Source of the DNA: Streptomyces alanosinicus
GTDB lineage: Bacteria > Actinomycetota > Actinomycetes > Streptomycetales > Streptomycetaceae
NCBI RefSeq assembly: GCF_014650595.1
Contig: NZ_BMVG01000061.1
Span: forward strand, 1 to 34,901
DNA length: 34,901 bases
Reading direction: 5' to 3'
Each line of letters opens with the position of its first letter. The first letter of the stretch is position 1. The notes below the pieces were generated by a model, which had not been told where the DNA came from, did not search any database, and saw nothing but the letters and a program-made list of their open reading frames with translations. Positions 1-7,138 of this stretch are shown here, piece after piece. Made by a program: the position numbers and the translations under genes.

Positions 1-57
1 CTGCCCCACATGTCACCGCAACATGCCGGAACCGATACCAACCTGACCAAGCACTAC

Positions 58-97
58 TAGTGCTGTGACCGCGTAGGTTCGCCGGGTTGGTGGTCGT
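58..97 (+). repeat. Left terminal inverted repeat of the IS630-type element
   Basis: It begins with the target TA and then GTGCTGTGACCGC. It matches the reverse complement of 1841-1880 at 36 of 40 positions, with the outer 30 bp differing at a single base. The next five bases inward also match. The repeat lies upstream of the preferred transposase start. Confidence 0.88.
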
Positions 98-143
98 GGC
101 GGTTGGATGTGCGGTGACGTCCGATCCGACCGCTGGAGGCGCG

Positions 144-1286
144 GTGGCCGAGCCTGTCCGTGTGCGCAGACTGACCGACCAGGAGGGACAGCGGCTGCAG
201 CAGATCGTGCGCCGGGGCAGCACGAGTTCGGTGCGATATCGACGGGCGATGATGCTGCTGGCCTCGGCCGGCGGGAACCGGGTGCCGGTGATCGCTCAGC
301 TGGTGCAGGCCGACGAGGACACTGTCCGGGACGTGATCCACCGGTTCAACGAGATCGGCCTGGCCTGTCTGGACCCTCAGTGGGCGGGAGGCCGTCCCCG
401 CCTGCTCAAGCCTGACGACGAGGAGTTCGTCGTGGCGACGGCCACCACCCGACCGGCCAAGCTCGGCCAGCCCTTCACACGCTGGTCACTGCGCAAGCTG
501 GTCGCCTATCTGCGCAAAGTACGCGGCCGGGTCATCCGCATCGGCCGCGAGGCATTACGCTGCCTGCTCGCCCGCCGCGGCATCACCTTCCAGCGCACCA
601 AGACGTGGAAGGAATCCCCGGACCCTGAGCGTGACGCCAAACTGGACCGGATCGAGGATGTCCTGGACCGCTTCCCGGACCGGGTCTTCGCCTTCGACGA
701 GTTCGGCCCGCTCGGCATCCGTCCCACCGCGGGCTCGGGCTGGGCCGAACAGGGGCGTCCCGACCGGCTGCCCGCCACCTATCACCGCACCCATGGAGTG
801 CACTACTTCCATGGCTGCTACTCGGTCGGCGAGGACACTCTGTGGGGCATCAACCGCCGCAGAAAGGGTGCCGCCAACACGTCGGCCGCGCTGAAGTCGA
901 TCCGTGCCGCCCGCCCGGACGGCGCCCCGATCTACGTGATCCTGGACAACCTGTCCGACCACAAGGGCGCCGACATCCGCCGCTGGGCGAAGAAGAACAA
1001 GGTCGAGTTGTGCTTCACCCCGACCTACGCCTCGTGGGCGAACCCGATCGAGGCCCACTTCGGACCGCTGCGGCAGTTCACCATCGCCAACTCCAACCAC
1101 CCCAACCACACCGTGCAGACCCGGTCCCTGCACGCTTACCTGCGCTGGCGCAACAAAAACGCCCGCCACCCAGACGTGCTGGCCGCCCAACACCGCGAGC
1201 GTGCCCGCATCCGAAGCGAGAAGGGCATCAGATGGGGCGGACGCCCTCTCGCCGCCGAGCAGATCCTCAGGCCGAGGGCTGCATGA
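144..1286 (+). CDS. IS630-family transposase
   Basis: This DDE transposase of the IS630/Tc1-mariner group cuts and rejoins the element ends at TA targets. The N-terminal ~110 residues form a winged helix-turn-helix DNA-binding region. The catalytic domain shows the three acidic residues in family context: Asp185 in FAFDEFGP, Asp268 in VILDNLSDHK, and Glu303 in ASWANPIEAHFG, with the last two 35 residues apart. The GTG at 144 is preferred because GGAGG lies just upstream (135-139). An open frame extends back to a TTG at 87, but that lies in the terminal repeat. The product is about 380 residues, long enough to be complete. Its 3' end overlaps the convergent kinase gene by 20 bp. No frameshift or internal stop is present. 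Confidence 0.92.
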   Translation: MAEPVRVRRLTDQEGQRLQQIVRRGSTSSVRYRRAMMLLASAGGNRVPVIAQLVQADEDTVRDVIHRFNEIGLACLDPQWAGGRPRLLKPDDEEFVVATATTRPAKLGQPFTRWSLRKLVAYLRKVRGRVIRIGREALRCLLARRGITFQRTKTWKESPDPERDAKLDRIEDVLDRFPDRVFAFDEFGPLGIRPTAGSGWAEQGRPDRLPATYHRTHGVHYFHGCYSVGEDTLWGINRRRKGAANTSAALKSIRAARPDGAPIYVILDNLSDHKGADIRRWAKKNKVELCFTPTYASWANPIEAHFGPLRQFTIANSNHPNHTVQTRSLHAYLRWRNKNARHPDVLAAQHRERARIRSEKGIRWGGRPLAAEQILRPRAA

Positions 1287-1770
1287 CGACCTGCTCACCC
1301 TCTCCGCTGGACTCCTCGAAGTTGGCCACATAGCGGTTGAACAGCGTCTCATCCACGGTGACGGAGTTGGCGCCCTCCACGCTGTTGCGTCGCTCAAGGC
1401 GACGCTCCAGCGTTGTCCGGTCGGCCTTGAGGTGGACCAGTTCCCAGCGGCAGCCGTGGCTTTCAATCAGCGTCTTGTAGTCCTCGCGGGCGGCGCGACT
1501 CCAGAAGCTGTAGTCCACCACCACATCGCGCCCGGCCAGCATCAGCTCGACCAGTTCCTGCCGCTGCTCGCGGCGGACCTCTTCCTTGAGCTGGTCGAAC
1601 GCCTCGGCTTCCAGCACCCGGCCGGCGTCACGCTGCCCGAGTCGTTGCCAGACCACCTCGTCGATCGACAGCCGAGCGTAGCCGCGTTGCACCAGCTCCA
1701 TTGCGTAGGTGGTCTTGCCCGCTCCCGGAAGACCACACATCAGCACCACCGTGCTCACCTGCTGCGTCAC
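1267..1770 (-). CDS. P-loop (AAA_33 / zeta-toxin-like) kinase, passenger of the IS
   Basis: This small ATP-binding protein of 167 residues begins almost at once with a Walker A loop, GLPGAGKT (residues 13-20), followed by SIDE near residue 37 and a lid-like arginine-rich segment (RTTLERRLERRN). This layout fits small P-loop kinases related to zeta toxin, chloramphenicol phosphotransferase and polynucleotide kinase. The DYSFWSRAAREDY segment is typical of a widespread uncharacterised subgroup. The substrate cannot be read from the sequence. Roles in antibiotic or nucleotide phosphorylation are possible but unproven. It starts at a GTG without a clear ribosome-binding site and lies wholly inside the terminal repeats, tail-to-tail with the transposase. 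It is therefore cargo that would move with the element. Confidence 0.85.
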   Translation of the reverse strand: MTQQVSTVVLMCGLPGAGKTTYAMELVQRGYARLSIDEVVWQRLGQRDAGRVLEAEAFDQLKEEVRREQRQELVELMLAGRDVVVDYSFWSRAAREDYKTLIESHGCRWELVHLKADRTTLERRLERRNSVEGANSVTVDETLFNRYVANFEESSGEGEQVVMQPSA

Positions 1771-1840
1771 GGAGTCAGGTTAGACCCGAAGGCACGCTCG
1801 CTGCCGTGGCAACAAGGGCACCGCTGACAGCGGACCCGCC

Positions 1841-1880
1841 ACAACCGCCGACCCGGCGAACCTATGCGGTCACAGCACTA
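1841..1880 (-). repeat. Right terminal inverted repeat of the IS630-type element
   Basis: Read on the minus strand it begins with TA and GTGCTGTGACCGC and mirrors the left end at 36 of 40 positions. It lies beyond the start of the passenger kinase gene, so that gene is inside the transposable unit. Confidence 0.88.
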
Positions 1881-1936
1881 GCTCGGGTGGGCCTTCCGTG
1901 CTGGCGGGCGGCCGCAACGTCCGACAACTCGTCAGT

Positions 1937-1955
1937 TTGAGATTTGACGTCTCAA
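1937..1955. promoter_or_regulatory. Short inverted repeat, possible operator
   Basis: TTGAGA and TCTCAA are separated by 7 bp, about 40 bp upstream of the gene starting at 1993. The symmetry fits a repressor site, but the arms are short and no matching copy was noticed elsewhere. Confidence 0.25.
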
Positions 1956-1992
1956 CTTGCAACGCGATACACGGTTCGGGAGGCTGACGGAC

Positions 1993-3006
1993 GTGGCGAC
2001 AACTCACCTGCGTGCGTGCGATGTTCCGGAGGTCCGCCAGGGCCTGCTCCAGTGGGCCGACGACAACGTTCAACGCGGCTCGGGCGCGGTACAGGTCAGC
2101 GGCTTCACTGATCCGCTCCTGATGCAGTCGGCAGTACGAGGCGCGGAACAGTTCTTCGTCAACGACCGCATGACGTGGCTGGCACGCACGACGGGCGAGG
2201 AACTGCCGGTGTGCGCGTTCGACGCGGACGACCTGCCGGACCCGATCGGGTTTCTGATCTGGTCCGACGACCCAAGCGCCCACACCACGACTCTCGGGCG
2301 GCCTCGGGCCGTGCTGTGGTGCCGGACCGGGATGTCGCTGCGTGTCCTGGTCCTGGACGACGCCGGTCCGTTCCGGCGCGCTCTGGAAGACGCGGGCAAC
2401 CGGGCTGCTCCGGCCTGGGCCAGCCAGGTCCGCAGTTCGCTCGCGGGTGACCTGGCCATCGGCTTCGGCGTGTCGATCCCGCTGAACACCGAGACCACAT
2501 GGGACGAGGTGAAGGCCACCTGGGCCGTCGACAAGCACGGTCGCCTGGCGAAGGACCGGTACGGCGTGGGCGCCGACCGGGTCAACGACATCAACGAGGA
2601 CCAGTTGCGGATCATGCGGACCCTGCTGGGCACCCTGCTGCTGATCCGCCAGCCCGGCGACGCACGCCGCGCACTGTGGCAGGCCGACGAGGTACGGCCC
2701 GACGCCGCTGCCCGCAAACGGCTGCGCCGGGCCGGTGCCGAGCATCCTGATGCCCCGGTTCGCTACATCACGCTGCGTCAGTCCATCCGGCCCGCCCCCA
2801 ACGACGACCGGGGGGCCCGCGACACCGCCGGCCGCATCTACCGCCACCAGTGGTTCGTACGGCCGCACCGCCGTACCTACCCAGACCAGGACGACCCGAC
2901 GGGCTACTCCCGCAAGTGGGTCGGCCCCTACCTCGTCACCCCCGAAGGATGCGAGGACGCCCCGATCCTGGGCAGGGAACGTGTCGTAAACGTTCTACGC
3001 CGGTGA
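1993..3006 (+). CDS. Hypothetical protein, unrecognised family
   Basis: I do not recognise a named family. The 337-residue product is soluble, with no signal peptide or membrane segment. The C-terminal ~80 residues are rich in Arg, His and aromatic residues (YRHQWFVRPH, then KWVGPYLVTPEG). This pattern recalls a tail seen in proteins of actinobacterial accessory elements, but that is only an impression. The GTG at 1993 is preferred over the TTG at 1957 because GGGAGG lies at 1978-1983 with good spacing. The IS630 element ends 112 bp upstream and may have displaced the native promoter. The coding region itself is intact. Confidence 0.7.
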   Translation: MATTHLRACDVPEVRQGLLQWADDNVQRGSGAVQVSGFTDPLLMQSAVRGAEQFFVNDRMTWLARTTGEELPVCAFDADDLPDPIGFLIWSDDPSAHTTTLGRPRAVLWCRTGMSLRVLVLDDAGPFRRALEDAGNRAAPAWASQVRSSLAGDLAIGFGVSIPLNTETTWDEVKATWAVDKHGRLAKDRYGVGADRVNDINEDQLRIMRTLLGTLLLIRQPGDARRALWQADEVRPDAAARKRLRRAGAEHPDAPVRYITLRQSIRPAPNDDRGARDTAGRIYRHQWFVRPHRRTYPDQDDPTGYSRKWVGPYLVTPEGCEDAPILGRERVVNVLRR

Positions 3007-3110
3007 CGTATCTCGACTCTCCCGGTGTCCAGAATCTTGAGGGTCACCGTGACAGGCCGTCTACTATCCCCAGAAAGAGCTGAGTAGGTCTGCTCTGGCA
3101 GGGGGCGCAC

Positions 3111-3521
3111 GTGGATGTTGTCGAGACGGCCGGTGCCACGCTGGTGGCGCTGATGGCCACGGATGCTTGGCGGCAGGCACGTGATGGTGTCGTGACGCTG
3201 TGGTGACGCTTCCGGCCTGTTCAGGCAGAGGAGGTCAGCCTGGCCCTGGAAGAGACCCGTGATGAAGTCCTCGCGGCCCGGCAGGATCGGGATGAGCAAG
3301 GCGAAGCGGATCTCGTGCGTGACTGGAACCGTCGGCTGCAACGCATTCTGGAGCAGGACCCGGCGGTGTCCGAGCAGTTGCAGCAGTTGCTGGACGAGGT
3401 GCGCGGGTCACTGCCTCAAGATCAACAACCCACGGTGCCGACTCCCGTCTTCCATACGCACATATCAGGCCACGGCCGCGTCTACAACGCAGGCCGCGAC
3501 CAGCACTTCAACGAGCGATGA
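3111..3521 (+). pseudogene. Small GRDQ-motif protein interrupted by an in-frame TGA
   Basis: Reading from a GTG at 3111, preceded by AGGGGGC, the frame encodes MDVVETAGATLVALMATDAW and continues to a TGA at 3204-3206. It then stays open in the same frame to 3521, ending with GRVYNAGRDQHFNER. The whole would be 136 residues: a short N-terminal segment, a helical charged middle, and the C-terminal GRDQ motif common in Streptomyces proteins encoded beside STAND ATPases. One C-to-T change (CGA to TGA) explains the interruption. No start codon lies between the stop and the GTG at 3315, so a truncated C-terminal product is unlikely. The stop codon overlaps the next gene's ATG (ATGA), so the two were translationally coupled. 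Confidence 0.72.
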
Positions 3522-4484
3522 ACCACCATGCGCGCGATGATGCGCGGGCGAGGGTGCGGCGCGCATCGGTTGCCGATCACGGTCGGCTGTTCGACGCGGG
3601 TCGCGATCAGTTCAACATCGAGATCGAAAACTACACCGCCCACTACTCGCCTGGCGGCACGGTCGGGCGAGGAGGGCACAGCGGCCCGGACTCGGTGCGC
3701 GTCCCTCTGGCTGCGGCCTCCCTGACGCCGATCCGTGACCGGCACGATCTTCGTCGTCGCCTGCTGCACGCGATCTGCCACCCGGACGCCTCGGTGATCC
3801 GCTCATGGTGGCCGGCATGGCGGGAACCGGGAAGACCGCCATCGCCCGCGTCGTGTTCGACGAGGCTGTCGGTCAGCATGGGATCGTCGGATTGTGGTTT
3901 ACGCCTCGACCGGACCCTCCTTCCGCGAAGGCATGCTCGGCGTGGCCCAGGACCGTGGAGCCGCGCAGGACGAGGTCGATGCGGCCCGCGACCGTCGCAG
4001 GCCCGCCGCTGATCTGGCCTGGCACTATCTGTCACGCTCCAGTGAGCCCTGGCTGCTCGTACTCGACAACGCGGACGATCCCGCGGCGATGGGCGACGAG
4101 ACCTGGCTGCGTTCCACACGCCGCGGCACCATCCTCGTCACCACCCGTTACGGCACCGCGGCGGCGTGGCGCCGTGCGGAACTCCACGCCCTGGACGTGC
4201 TCGACCTTGACGACGCCGTGGACGTGCTACGCGACCTTGAAGTCCCCTCCGACACGGCCGAACTGGAGGAGCTGGCCCGCGCCCTGGGATGCCATCCACT
4301 GGCGTTGGTCCTCGCCGGTACCTATCTGAGCCACCGATATCTGGATCCGGTGACTGTGGACGAATTCCTCGAACGCAACCAGCGGGGCAGCGGTCATAGG
4401 TGGAGCCTAGCCCTGCCTCCGACGGCTGTTGAGGGCACCAAGATTTCTCATGTGAGGGCCGATTGTTTACCTGCTCTGCGGTGA
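3518..4484 (+). pseudogene. NB-ARC (STAND) ATPase, frameshifted and truncated
   Basis: Three successive frames together encode the front of a STAND NTPase. The first carries a GRDQ motif (LFDAGRDQFNIEI) and then a DLRRRLL helix. The second carries the Walker A loop VAGMAGTGKTAIARVVF (about 3805-3855). The third carries a Walker B-like strand, LLVLDNADDP, followed by ILVTTRYGT and the GCHPLALVLAGTYL motif typical of NB-ARC proteins. Each frame change fits a net loss of one base, near 3790-3805 and near 3890-3900. The sequence stops soon after the ATPase core, so the sensor repeats (usually TPR or similar) are missing. Intact relatives are signal-sensing ATPases, some of them antiphage. This copy is very probably dead. 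Confidence 0.75.
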
Positions 4485-4502
4485 CTACTTTCTGTAGTCT
4501 CA
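4479..4502. promoter_or_regulatory. Palindromic element upstream of the gene at 4553
   Basis: GACTAC and GTAGTC (4483-4488 and 4494-4499) are perfectly complementary around a 5-base centre. The flanks GTGA and TCAC extend the symmetry imperfectly. It lies about 55 bp upstream of the next start codon and overlaps the end of the NB-ARC remnant. A repressor site or a small hairpin are both possible. Confidence 0.3.
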
Positions 4503-4552
4503 CTCGCAGGCTGGCAGCGGCGTCGCAGTGCAGCGAGGACGGAGTGAAAGGT

Positions 4553-5419
4553 ATGGACGGCAACAACGCGCGAGCGGTACTGCCTGGCACCGTTCTCATA
4601 GCAGAGGATCTTCGGGACCTAATGGGTCCAGAGCACGTAGAGGTCATCAGCGAGGTCTGCCGTTACACGCCTGTCCACGGCTGCGCGATCTGCGGCCATG
4701 CGATCGATCTCCGGGTGCAGCACGCCTCAGTCCTGCTACGTGTGCGACGCAACGCGGAAGGCGCTGTCGTCGACTCTTCATCGTGCCTTGCGCACGCCCT
4801 ATGCGCCCCCTCACAGATTTCACCCTGGGAGATCGGTTCCGCAACGAGGCTGATGGATCGGTCGGCTGTTCCTGGTGATCGGGTGCAGACCCATCTCCTG
4901 GACGGCGGCAGCGGTCCTGTGCCAGTTCTCCTTGTGGAACTGGGAATGGTCACGGTCACCGTGTCGCCTGCAGGCGATGGCACCCGCACTCTGAGCGATA
5001 TGACGACTCAGAACCTGCTGTGGGACGGTCTGGCACGGCTGACCTCGGAACGCGAGGTTGGACAACTGCACCAGCTCAACGGCTGGCATGTCGAACTGAC
5101 ATGGGACGGCCTGCTGGGCCCCGTGAGGTGCCCGCCGGACGCTCGCACCGGCCGGGATGGCATCTTTCTGTCCCCGACCGACATTAACCCGCCTGTGGAG
5201 GCCAGTTGGCGGGATGAAGTTACCCGTAGGGGCTGGGCAGCAATGGTCGTCGCCCAGCCCGGCTCGATGACGGGACCGGACGCTTCGGCCGAAGCCGACA
5301 CAATCCCATCAGGCCGTGTCGCAGTGGAGAACACGGATGCATTCGCCCCTGTCGGCTTTCCGGCAGTGCTCGCTGGCGGGCGGGCTTTGGGCGCCCGCAT
5401 CCCGGTCCACACGAGTTGA
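4553..5419 (+). CDS. Hypothetical protein with a CxxC motif
   Basis: The product is unrecognised, at 288 residues. It carries Cys-Ala-Ile-Cys (residues 44-47) after an N-terminal helical segment, with two further cysteines (SSCLAHALC) about 40 residues later, so a bound zinc is possible. No membrane segment or signal peptide is seen. The ATG at 4553 is chosen because GGAG lies about 8 bases upstream. An open frame reaches back to 4463, but it overlaps the remnant gene and lacks a good start. The stop codon overlaps the TTG start of the following gene, which suggests co-transcription and a functional link between two proteins of unknown role. Confidence 0.6.
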   Translation: MDGNNARAVLPGTVLIAEDLRDLMGPEHVEVISEVCRYTPVHGCAICGHAIDLRVQHASVLLRVRRNAEGAVVDSSSCLAHALCAPSQISPWEIGSATRLMDRSAVPGDRVQTHLLDGGSGPVPVLLVELGMVTVTVSPAGDGTRTLSDMTTQNLLWDGLARLTSEREVGQLHQLNGWHVELTWDGLLGPVRCPPDARTGRDGIFLSPTDINPPVEASWRDEVTRRGWAAMVVAQPGSMTGPDASAEADTIPSGRVAVENTDAFAPVGFPAVLAGGRALGARIPVHTS

Positions 5420-6265
5420 CCCGCCAGCTCGAGGACTCAATCCGATCCGCGGAGGCCCGTGGTTCAGAGATCCTCGGCGTCGGAACGCCTGGACAGACGG
5501 TGGGCATCCCCGGTCTCACTCTTGCTTGGCCGTCACCGTCAACCGATGGGCGGTGGGGAGTAGTGCGGTCACAGTACGAGGCCCCCCATAGGCGGCCTGC
5601 CGCGTGTTGTACTCGTCATCCAGAACAAGCCCCTCGACGACGGCGTCGACGGCCGCCTCATCGGCAACGGTCGCCAGCTGTGGACGACGGTGCGCGATCG
5701 TCCACAGCAACTCGGCAGCATCGCGCGATCGCTCAACCGCTACGAATGGAACCCTGCGCAGGAGGAGATCGCCGTCGGGGACGCCTTCCTCAGGGAGCTA
5801 CAGAAAGACGAGGAGGCAAGCCAGCCTTTCCCGCGTGGACCACAGGAGTGGGACAGGCTGCGCACCGAGGCGGTCGCGGGTCTCGTCGCGAAGGTCGCCA
5901 GGATCGACAAGGAACTGCTGCCGCTGTGGCGGGAGCGGCTGCCCGGCGGTTCGTCCATGATCGCTCTTGTTGAGATCTATGTCCGCAGTGCGCAGCCCAT
6001 CTTGCGCCATGCGGATGACGTCCTCGCGGCCTGGCGGACAGCTGTATGGCGGGAGCCCATCAGTGAGGAACTCGCGTACGAGGAGCGCCGGCTGAACGTC
6101 TCGGCTGAGGACGCAAGGGCCATCTGGCGCTTCGAGGAGGCTCGCCATTGGGAGGCTCAACCGCCGCGGAGTGCCCTGTGGGAGGAGCTGCTGCCGAAGT
6201 GGTCATACCTGACGTCAGTGGCCTCGGTCGTGGCAGCCGCAGTAACCGGAGACGTCGAGTATTGA
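5416..6265 (+). pseudogene. Hypothetical gene frameshifted at a C6 tract
   Basis: The frame beginning at TTG 5416 (coupled to the previous gene) encodes sensible protein up to the six-C run at 5582-5587, after which it becomes arginine-rich nonsense. From the same point the +1 frame encodes IGGLPRVVLVIQNKPLDDG and stays convincing to the stop at 6265. Removing one C joins the two parts into a protein of about 280 residues. The family is not recognised. The second half is charged and mostly helical, with no membrane segments. The cause could be real decay, phase variation in the C tract, or a sequencing error in a homopolymer. A start inside the second half (for example GTG 5690) could still give a partial protein. 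Confidence 0.6.
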
Positions 6266-7138
6266 TGCGGTGGCTGTAGCTATCCGAGCTGAGACGGACG
6301 TGTCCGCCGTCCACACGCCGGAATGCCCGTCGCCAAGTGTTGCTGCTGTGCCCGCGCCCGTGCAGTGCAACCAGTCCCGGTTATGGTGTCAACGGCCACG
6401 GAGTGTCCCAGGTAGGTGGCCGCTGGGGGCCCAGCGGCCCGCGCCGGGGCCGACCTTGGCGCCCGGTCCGGGATCGTGTCGGCTCAGGTGGACCGTGAGC
6501 ACAGAGCCTGGGGTGGTGCCGCCGTCAGCACGAGCGTCGATGCGGGCGACACCCGCCCATGGTCGGCCGCTCTGACGTGCTGACTGCGCCCGGTCCTCCT
6601 CTGTCCTTCTGGTAGCTCACCACCGTACGGCGTACCCGGCGAGGGTTGATGCCATGTGCTGGTCTTCTCTCGCGGCTGGCATGGTCCCGTTCGCTGGCCG
6701 ATCTGCCCTCTGCAGGCATCGGGTTGGGAGTTACGAGGTCAACAGGCACAGGAGGCAACGCACAACCCGGGCTTATGGGAGTCTGGGGTGCGCCGGTGCC
6801 GCGTCCCGGCCGAGGGCTCGGCATCACGAAGAGCATCCCGTGACCAGGCCATCGCTCCGCCCCTCACAGGTGCGAGGGCCGGAGCGATGTCGAGCAATGC
6901 AGCCAGCAGCTCGGATAGGACTCGCTTCACGGTACGGCAGTGAAGGTCAGCCGCACGGGAGGGAGTGTCCTGAGCCAGCGGCACAGTCTGCCGCCCGGAG
7001 CAGAAGGGAGCATTTGCATCCCCCGTGCAGCCATCTCGCCGAGGCTCCCAACTCTCTTGCTGCGCGCGTAGTTGACTGCATAGCATCGCGTTCACTGTCG
7101 CGAATCGATAGTTGTTCCGGTGCGTCGGGGGGCCTGGT
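6266..7138. other. Stretch of 0.87 kb without a recognisable gene
   Basis: Open frames here are short, lack good start sites and read as low-information Arg/Ser/Pro-rich protein on both strands. I saw no RNA gene and no inverted terminal repeats. The segment probably contains the promoter of the toxin gene at 7139. A TTGCTG and TAGCAT pair spaced by 16 bp near 7055-7082 is a weak candidate. Confidence 0.5.

Larger units (their letters stand above)
60..1878. mobile_element. IS630-family insertion sequence carrying a passenger kinase gene
   Basis: The element is bounded by inverted terminal repeats of at least 40 bp that match at 36 of 40 positions, and it is flanked on both sides by the dinucleotide TA (58-59 and 1879-1880). 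TA duplication is the known target signature of IS630/Tc1-type transposition. Inside are a transposase on the plus strand and a P-loop kinase gene on the minus strand. At about 1.82 kb it is clearly longer than a typical single-gene IS630 element of roughly 1.1-1.2 kb, and the kinase gene accounts for the excess. It lies directly upstream of the gene at 1993. The two ends are still very similar and the transposase frame is open, so the insertion looks recent and possibly active. Confidence 0.88.

Noticed and set aside
3204..3206. In-frame TGA read as selenocysteine or as programmed read-through
   Set aside because: No selenocysteine insertion structure or selenoprotein family fits. The neighbouring gene is also broken, so mutation is simpler.
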